Assembly (NCBI GenBank): GCA_947259215.1
Contig: CAMYLJ010000001.1
Coordinates: forward strand, 148,505-212,504
DNA: 64,000 nt
Origin: an uncultured delta proteobacterium
Lineage (GTDB): Bacteria > Myxococcota_A > UBA9160 > JAFDET01
Direction of reading: 5' to 3'
Both the position numbers and the translations under genes were made by a program. Shown here piece after piece: positions 60,383 to 64,000 of the stretch. The number at the start of each line of letters is the position of its first letter. Within the stretch, counting starts at the first letter, position 1. The notes beneath the pieces were generated by a model. It had not been told where the DNA came from and did no database searches. It saw only the letters and a list, made by a program, of their open reading frames with translations.

Positions 60383-61486
60383 TCACCCCGAGACGTAGAG
60401 GGGCACCGCGTCGCCAGCGAGGGTCCGGTCCGCCTGGCCCAGGAGCCTCAGGTGCTCCAGGTGGGCGTAGGTCTCGCTCTCCGCCATGGAGCCCCAGCTC
60501 CGTTGGGAGAAGAGCTCCCGGGCGAACTCGGCGGTGCTGGCAGGCCGGCCGAACGCCCGCGAGATGGCCTTCACCTTCTCCAGACGTTCGTCGTGGTGGC
60601 GCTTGATCGCGGCGCAGCGGCCCGCCAGGTCGTCGAAGGGATGACCGTGGGCCGGGAGCACGAGATCCACGCCCTGGATCTCCGCCACCCGGTCGAGGGA
60701 GTAGAAGAACGACGCCAGGGGATCCCTGGAGGAGGAGAGGCCGGAAATATGGGGCGTGATGGACGGCAGCACGTGATCGCCCGCGAGCAGCAGGCCGATC
60801 TCCGGATCGTGCAGGCAGATGTGGTCGCCGGTGTGCCCCGGGGTGTGCTGGACGAACATCTCGCGCCCGGCGAGGCGCAGCTCGTCGCCGTGCTCCACCA
60901 CGTGGCTGATCGTGGGGAGCCAGCTCTTGCCGAGCCAGCTCATGAGCCGCCACTGCAGCCGCCGCTTCCACGGGGGCCGCGGGCGCTCGCCGCCCCAGGG
61001 TGTCTTGCCGCCCCAGGGCACGGGCGGGGGCGCGGGATCCACGTCCCCGGGAGGCGGCGCCTCGTCGGGGTCGGCGGCCTGCCCAGCGCGCCGCTGGGCC
61101 TCCAGGTCGTCCACCGACACCTCGGGCGGCGCGCTCGCCTGGACCGGCCCGAAGGAGAAGCGGTGGTGCGCCACCACCCGCGACCCGGCCTCCTTCTGGA
61201 AGCGCGCGGCGCCCCCGAAGTGATCCGGGTGCGAGTGGGTCACCACCACGGTGTGGATGTCCTTCACCTTCAGGCTCGCGCGGGCCAGCCGGTCCTGGAT
61301 CGCGCGCCAGGTCGCCGGCCCGGGAAGCCCGGGGTCCACCACGGCCGCGCCCTCGTCGTCGAGCAGCGCGTACATGTTCACGTGACCGAGCCCGGGCAGC
61401 CGGATGGGAAGCTCCATCCGCAGGATGTTCGGCGCGAGCTCGACGACGTCGTCGCGGGCGGGTTCCTGCTCCTGTCGCCGGGCCAT
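60383..61486 (-). CDS. Metallo-beta-lactamase-fold hydrolase
   Basis: The 367-residue product has the MBL metal motif THSHPDHFGG near residue 87, HTPGHTGDHICL near 226 (third His), the bridging Asp in LLLAGDHVL and the last His in LPAHGHPF. The C-terminal winged-helix part (about residues 295-350) is of the LACTB2/RNase-Z-like type. Between the first two halves there is an insertion of about 60 residues, rich in proline, with the near-duplicate PWGGKTPWGGE. The substrate (thioester, nucleic acid or other) is not decided by the sequence. Confidence 0.85.
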   Translation of the reverse strand: MARRQEQEPARDDVVELAPNILRMELPIRLPGLGHVNMYALLDDEGAAVVDPGLPGPATWRAIQDRLARASLKVKDIHTVVVTHSHPDHFGGAARFQKEAGSRVVAHHRFSFGPVQASAPPEVSVDDLEAQRRAGQAADPDEAPPPGDVDPAPPPVPWGGKTPWGGERPRPPWKRRLQWRLMSWLGKSWLPTISHVVEHGDELRLAGREMFVQHTPGHTGDHICLHDPEIGLLLAGDHVLPSITPHISGLSSSRDPLASFFYSLDRVAEIQGVDLVLPAHGHPFDDLAGRCAAIKRHHDERLEKVKAISRAFGRPASTAEFARELFSQRSWGSMAESETYAHLEHLRLLGQADRTLAGDAVPLYVSG

Positions 61487-61540
61487 GGGAGCCGGGACGA
61501 TACCGCCTCCGGGCAGCGGCTGCCGGAACGGCGTGGAGGT

Positions 61541-61616
61541 TGGTCGGGGCGGTGGGATTCGAACCCACGACGCGGAACCCCCAAAGTTCCGGCTCTGGCC
61601 GCTGAGCTACGCCCCG
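61541..61616 (-). tRNA. tRNA-Pro (anticodon UGG), CCA encoded
   Basis: On the minus strand the acceptor stem CGGGGCG pairs with CGCCCCG, followed by discriminator A and an encoded CCA. The anticodon arm is GGAAC-TTTGGGG-GTTCC, giving anticodon TGG. The T arm is GTGGG-TTCGAAT-CCCAC. A C1-G72 pair is typical of bacterial tRNA-Pro. The 5' ten bases overlap the end of the upstream lipoprotein gene, whose stop TAG is formed by tRNA positions 8-10. Confidence 0.97.
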
Positions 61617-62998
61617 CCGGAACCGAGGCTATCAGACGCGGGCGGAGGGGGCGATGCGGGGTCCAGCTTGGGAACCCGCTTCTTCCACTGCTCGTAGGCG
61701 TCTTCCAGGAGCTCGGAGCGCAGGCGGTCCAGGTCGGCCAACCGATCCTGGGCCCGCAGCAGCCGATTGCGCTCCTCTTCGACGTGGGCGTAGTAGATCC
61801 GCCGGGCTTCGCGGTAGTCCGATCCCCGGACCTTGCCCTCGAAGTCTCCGTCCTCGTCCTTGCGTTCCGCGAGGATCCGGTCGTAGCGCCGCTGGAAGTA
61901 GCGCAGGTTGGCGTCGAGCTGGACGAAGCGGCCGTCGGTCAACAGCTCTCGCGCACGGCGAGTCGTTCCGCTCTTGAACCATCCCTCGAGCACGAGCATC
62001 CGGAACTTGCTGTCGTAGAGCTCGTTCTCCTGGTGGACCGACATGGTCCGCACCAGGTTGCCGGGCGAAGACGGGAGCCAGCCCTCCTCGACGAGGTTCT
62101 TCCAGGCCAGCTCGTCCCCGTAGAGCTTGTCGAAGTCCTCGATCGGATACTCGTTGGTCAGGAACGCGAGATCGACGAAGGTGTTGGCGGGCACGGCCAC
62201 GTTGAACAGCTGGCGCAGCTTGATGGCCCGCACCGACTTCGGCTTCCAGATCCCCGCCGCCGCCAGCGCGTTGTGGAGCGTGTGGACGCAGTTGTCCGAG
62301 TAGCCGCTCCACTGGTAGTTCTGGCCTACCTGATACTCGTCGTTCAGCGCGTTCAGGTAGTCCATGGTCCGCTTCATCATCGGCTCGCTCATCGGGACCC
62401 GGGCGCAGAAGACCGAGCGGCCGAAGCGCAGGGCGAAGTCCGTCCCCATGGAGTCGTCCGTCACGAACGCCTCGATGGACTGAGGGCCCGCCTCCCCTTC
62501 CGGCACGGGATGGATCTGGATTCCCTCGAACATGCCGATCTCGAGGGCCCGCTTCGCGGTGGCATCGAAGTGGGCCTGATCCAGGGTCTCGTAGGTCGCG
62601 AGGTCCCCGTCGTAGAAGAGCGACTTGCCGGGCGTGGCCACCCAGTTCACGTTCTTGAACCACTTGTTCACGCTCACGCCCGCGCCATGCTCGAACGAGC
62701 GGCGGTCGGTCTCGTTGCGCGTGCAGGGGCGCAGGCGCGGGTAGCCCGCGGTCTCGTCGCGGCAGGCGCCCTTCAGGTACATCACCGCGTGACCGGGGAT
62801 CCCGCCCAGCGGCTTGTCGAGCGGCCGATACTGGCTGACCGCGCAGAGCTCCACGTAGTGGGGCACGAGCTCTTCGTAGAGCCGGTCCGGCCGCAGGGTC
62901 AAGACGACCACGTCCTCGGGATCCCGGAAGAGCTGGCCGATGGCGGCGCAGCCCGGCAGGAACGCCGCCAGCAGACAGGTCGCGGCCACACGTCGCAT
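61607..62998 (-). CDS. Hypothetical lipoprotein, DUF4105-like amidase pattern
   Basis: The 463-residue product has a lipoprotein signal (MRRVAATCLLAAFLPGC; lipobox LPGC) and a large mature domain. GGIPGHAVMYLKGAC and YSDNCVHTLHNALAAAG resemble the His and NC segments of DUF4105-type papain-like envelope proteins, but the match is loose. A long charged helical C-terminus follows (about residues 370-440). The ATG overlaps the deacetylase stop (TGATG). Its stop codon lies inside tRNA-Pro, so the transcript must be cut in the coding end to free the tRNA. Confidence 0.7.
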   Translation of the reverse strand: MRRVAATCLLAAFLPGCAAIGQLFRDPEDVVVLTLRPDRLYEELVPHYVELCAVSQYRPLDKPLGGIPGHAVMYLKGACRDETAGYPRLRPCTRNETDRRSFEHGAGVSVNKWFKNVNWVATPGKSLFYDGDLATYETLDQAHFDATAKRALEIGMFEGIQIHPVPEGEAGPQSIEAFVTDDSMGTDFALRFGRSVFCARVPMSEPMMKRTMDYLNALNDEYQVGQNYQWSGYSDNCVHTLHNALAAAGIWKPKSVRAIKLRQLFNVAVPANTFVDLAFLTNEYPIEDFDKLYGDELAWKNLVEEGWLPSSPGNLVRTMSVHQENELYDSKFRMLVLEGWFKSGTTRRARELLTDGRFVQLDANLRYFQRRYDRILAERKDEDGDFEGKVRGSDYREARRIYYAHVEEERNRLLRAQDRLADLDRLRSELLEDAYEQWKKRVPKLDPASPPPPASDSLGSGGA

Positions 62999-63723
62999 CA
63001 CGGGGCTTCCTCCTCGGGAGCAGCGAGCGCCATCAGCTCGGTCAGGGGAACGACCCGGTAGCCGCGCCGGTCCAGCTCCGGCAGCAGCTCGTCTAGCGCC
63101 TTCGCCGTGCGTCGCCCGCGCGCGCCCCCGTCGTGAAGGATGATGACCCCGCCGGCCTTCGCCCGCCACAGGATGAAGCGCCGGGTCAGGCCGACGGACG
63201 TCTGCTGCGCGTCGAACGGGTAGATGGAGCCCAGCGCGGCGCGGTAGCCGTGGCGCTCCAGCACCTCGAGCATCTCGTCGTCGTACCAGCCGGAGCCCGG
63301 ACGAAACCAGGGAATCGATCCGAAGGGCGCCAGCACGGCGTGGGCCTGCCGGAGCGCGGACTCGAAGTCCTCGTCGTCGAGCTCGATCTGGGGACGATCG
63401 CGGACCCCGTGGTTGGCGATCTCGTGTCCGGCGTCCGTCACGGCCTGGACGAGCGCCTCGTTGCCCGCCACCCGATCGGCGATCAGGAAGAACGTGGCGC
63501 GCACGTCGTGGCGCGCCAGGACCTCGAGGATGGCAGGCGTCGCCTCCGGGTCCGGGCCGTCGTCGAGGGTGAGGGCCAGCACCGGCTCGGGTGTGTCCAC
63601 GGAGTAGAGCACCCGGGGGTCGCGCCCGACGAGCAGGTCCGCGGTGTACCAGGCGGAGCAGCCGAAGCCAGCGCCGGCGACGAGGAGCAGCGCCGGCGGC
63701 GTAAGGCGTCCCGCGACGCTCAC
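62998..63723 (-). CDS. Polysaccharide deacetylase (NodB-type)
   Basis: The 241-residue product has an N-terminal membrane or signal segment (about residues 8-25) and a NodB homology domain. Motif 1 is LTLDDGPDPEATP, motif 3 is WFRPGSGWYDDEML and motif 5 is VIILHDGG. Motif 2, usually HSxxH with two zinc-binding histidines, reads NHGVRDRP, so the second His is replaced. It may bind metal differently or be a less active branch. GTG 63723 overlaps the upstream esterase stop (GTGA) and its own stop overlaps the lipoprotein ATG. Likely an exported peptidoglycan or polysaccharide deacetylase. Confidence 0.88.
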   Translation of the reverse strand: MSVAGRLTPPALLLVAGAGFGCSAWYTADLLVGRDPRVLYSVDTPEPVLALTLDDGPDPEATPAILEVLARHDVRATFFLIADRVAGNEALVQAVTDAGHEIANHGVRDRPQIELDDEDFESALRQAHAVLAPFGSIPWFRPGSGWYDDEMLEVLERHGYRAALGSIYPFDAQQTSVGLTRRFILWRAKAGGVIILHDGGARGRRTAKALDELLPELDRRGYRVVPLTELMALAAPEEEAP

Positions 63724-64000
63724 ACCAGCTGGATCGGGGAGACCACCTTGCTGGCCAGCCACTCGACCAGGTCGCGCAGCGACTCGGGGCGGATCTCGTG
63801 ACCCATGGGGTACTCCCGGTAGGTGAGCGACACGTCGAAGGGCAGCAGCGCGTCGCGGGACTCCTGGGCGCGCTCGATCGGGATCATGGGATCCTCGCTG
63901 CCGTGGCAGACGAAGACGGGGAAGCCCGTGTGCGCGTCGAGCCGGGGAATGCCCTTCACCAGCGGTCCGGGCAGCCAGGAGGAGAGCGCGGCCAGGCCCG
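63720..64000 (-). CDS. Carboxylesterase/phospholipase family hydrolase, 5' end outside window
   Basis: The visible C-terminal 92 residues belong to an alpha/beta hydrolase of the small carboxylesterase (EstB/APT) family. GLAALSSWLPG is the segment after the nucleophile, VFVCHGSEDPMIP contains the catalytic Asp and YPMGHEI the catalytic His. The nucleophile Ser (GFSQG type) lies beyond the window end. It is the first visible gene of an operon with the deacetylase, the lipoprotein and tRNA-Pro, joined by short overlaps. Confidence 0.85.
   Translation of the reverse strand, partial: GLAALSSWLPGPLVKGIPRLDAHTGFPVFVCHGSEDPMIPIERAQESRDALLPFDVSLTYREYPMGHEIRPESLRDLVEWLASKVVSPIQLV

Noticed and set aside
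1-64000. CRISPR array, prophage, integrase or insertion sequence with transposase
   Set aside because: No regularly spaced direct repeats, phage genes, integrase or transposase frames were seen; repeats present are dispersed palindromes.

Overview
The window is a stretch of a very GC-rich Gram-negative chromosome with tightly packed genes. RND pumps, LPS-era envelope genes, lipoproteins with clear lipoboxes and a complete mur/fts block show a diderm cell. Paired acyl-CoA dehydrogenases, a crotonase, PhyH and an imuA-imuB/dnaE2 cassette would fit a Myxococcota-like or other former deltaproteobacterial lineage. That placement is inference from gene content only; no 16S rRNA gene is present.

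Layout. 1-12224 is the division and cell-wall (dcw) cluster: murE (3' end), murF, mraY, murD, ftsW, murG, murC, murB, ftsQ, ftsA, ftsZ, mostly joined by 1-4 bp start/stop overlaps and with no ddl. 12409-18344 holds a crotonase, ndk, a quinone reductase, two acyl-CoA dehydrogenases and an HxlR-SCP2 regulator. 18430-25573 holds lemA with a GIDE-type membrane protein carrying an EF-hand, the RNase P RNA gene, small envelope genes, an ArgA-like acetyltransferase and an SLC13 transporter. 25623-37831 has two RND efflux operons, one led by a TetR repressor with a perfect palindromic operator and one translationally coupled to uppP, separated by a sigma-70 gene. 37928-47757 is metabolic: thrH, PhyH, a desaturase, an odd histidine kinase, an oxidoreductase, a PP2C phosphatase, a hydroxyglutarate-type oxidase, a PfkB (adenosine-type) kinase, metF, purN and gloA.

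47937-57722 is a DNA damage-tolerance region: imuA-imuB, dinB and dnaE2 (imuC), with a receiver protein divergent from dnaE2 and a frame-broken S8 peptidase divergent from imuA. imuA and dnaE2, 4.8 kb apart, share an almost identical promoter-operator (TTGAC box, then GGCGAATAAAARACGAAAAT), a candidate SOS operator of direct-repeat type CGAA-N7-CGAA. 57924-64000 holds transketolase, an MBL-fold hydrolase, tRNA-Pro(UGG), a lipoprotein gene whose stop codon lies inside the tRNA gene, a polysaccharide deacetylase and the 3' end of an esterase gene.

The most unusual feature is a dispersed palindromic repeat family (eight copies here, named R1-R8). Its copies end in GGCGAGCGGAGTCACGATAAATG or a variant and carry hairpins whose arms change together. 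Six copies are intergenic, but two sit inside dnaE2, keep it open, and are read in two different frames, like the protein-coding palindromic elements known from Rickettsia. A second family of about 110-130 bp elements bounded by long inverted repeats has three copies (12269, 15133, 32570) sharing an identical internal 14-mer.
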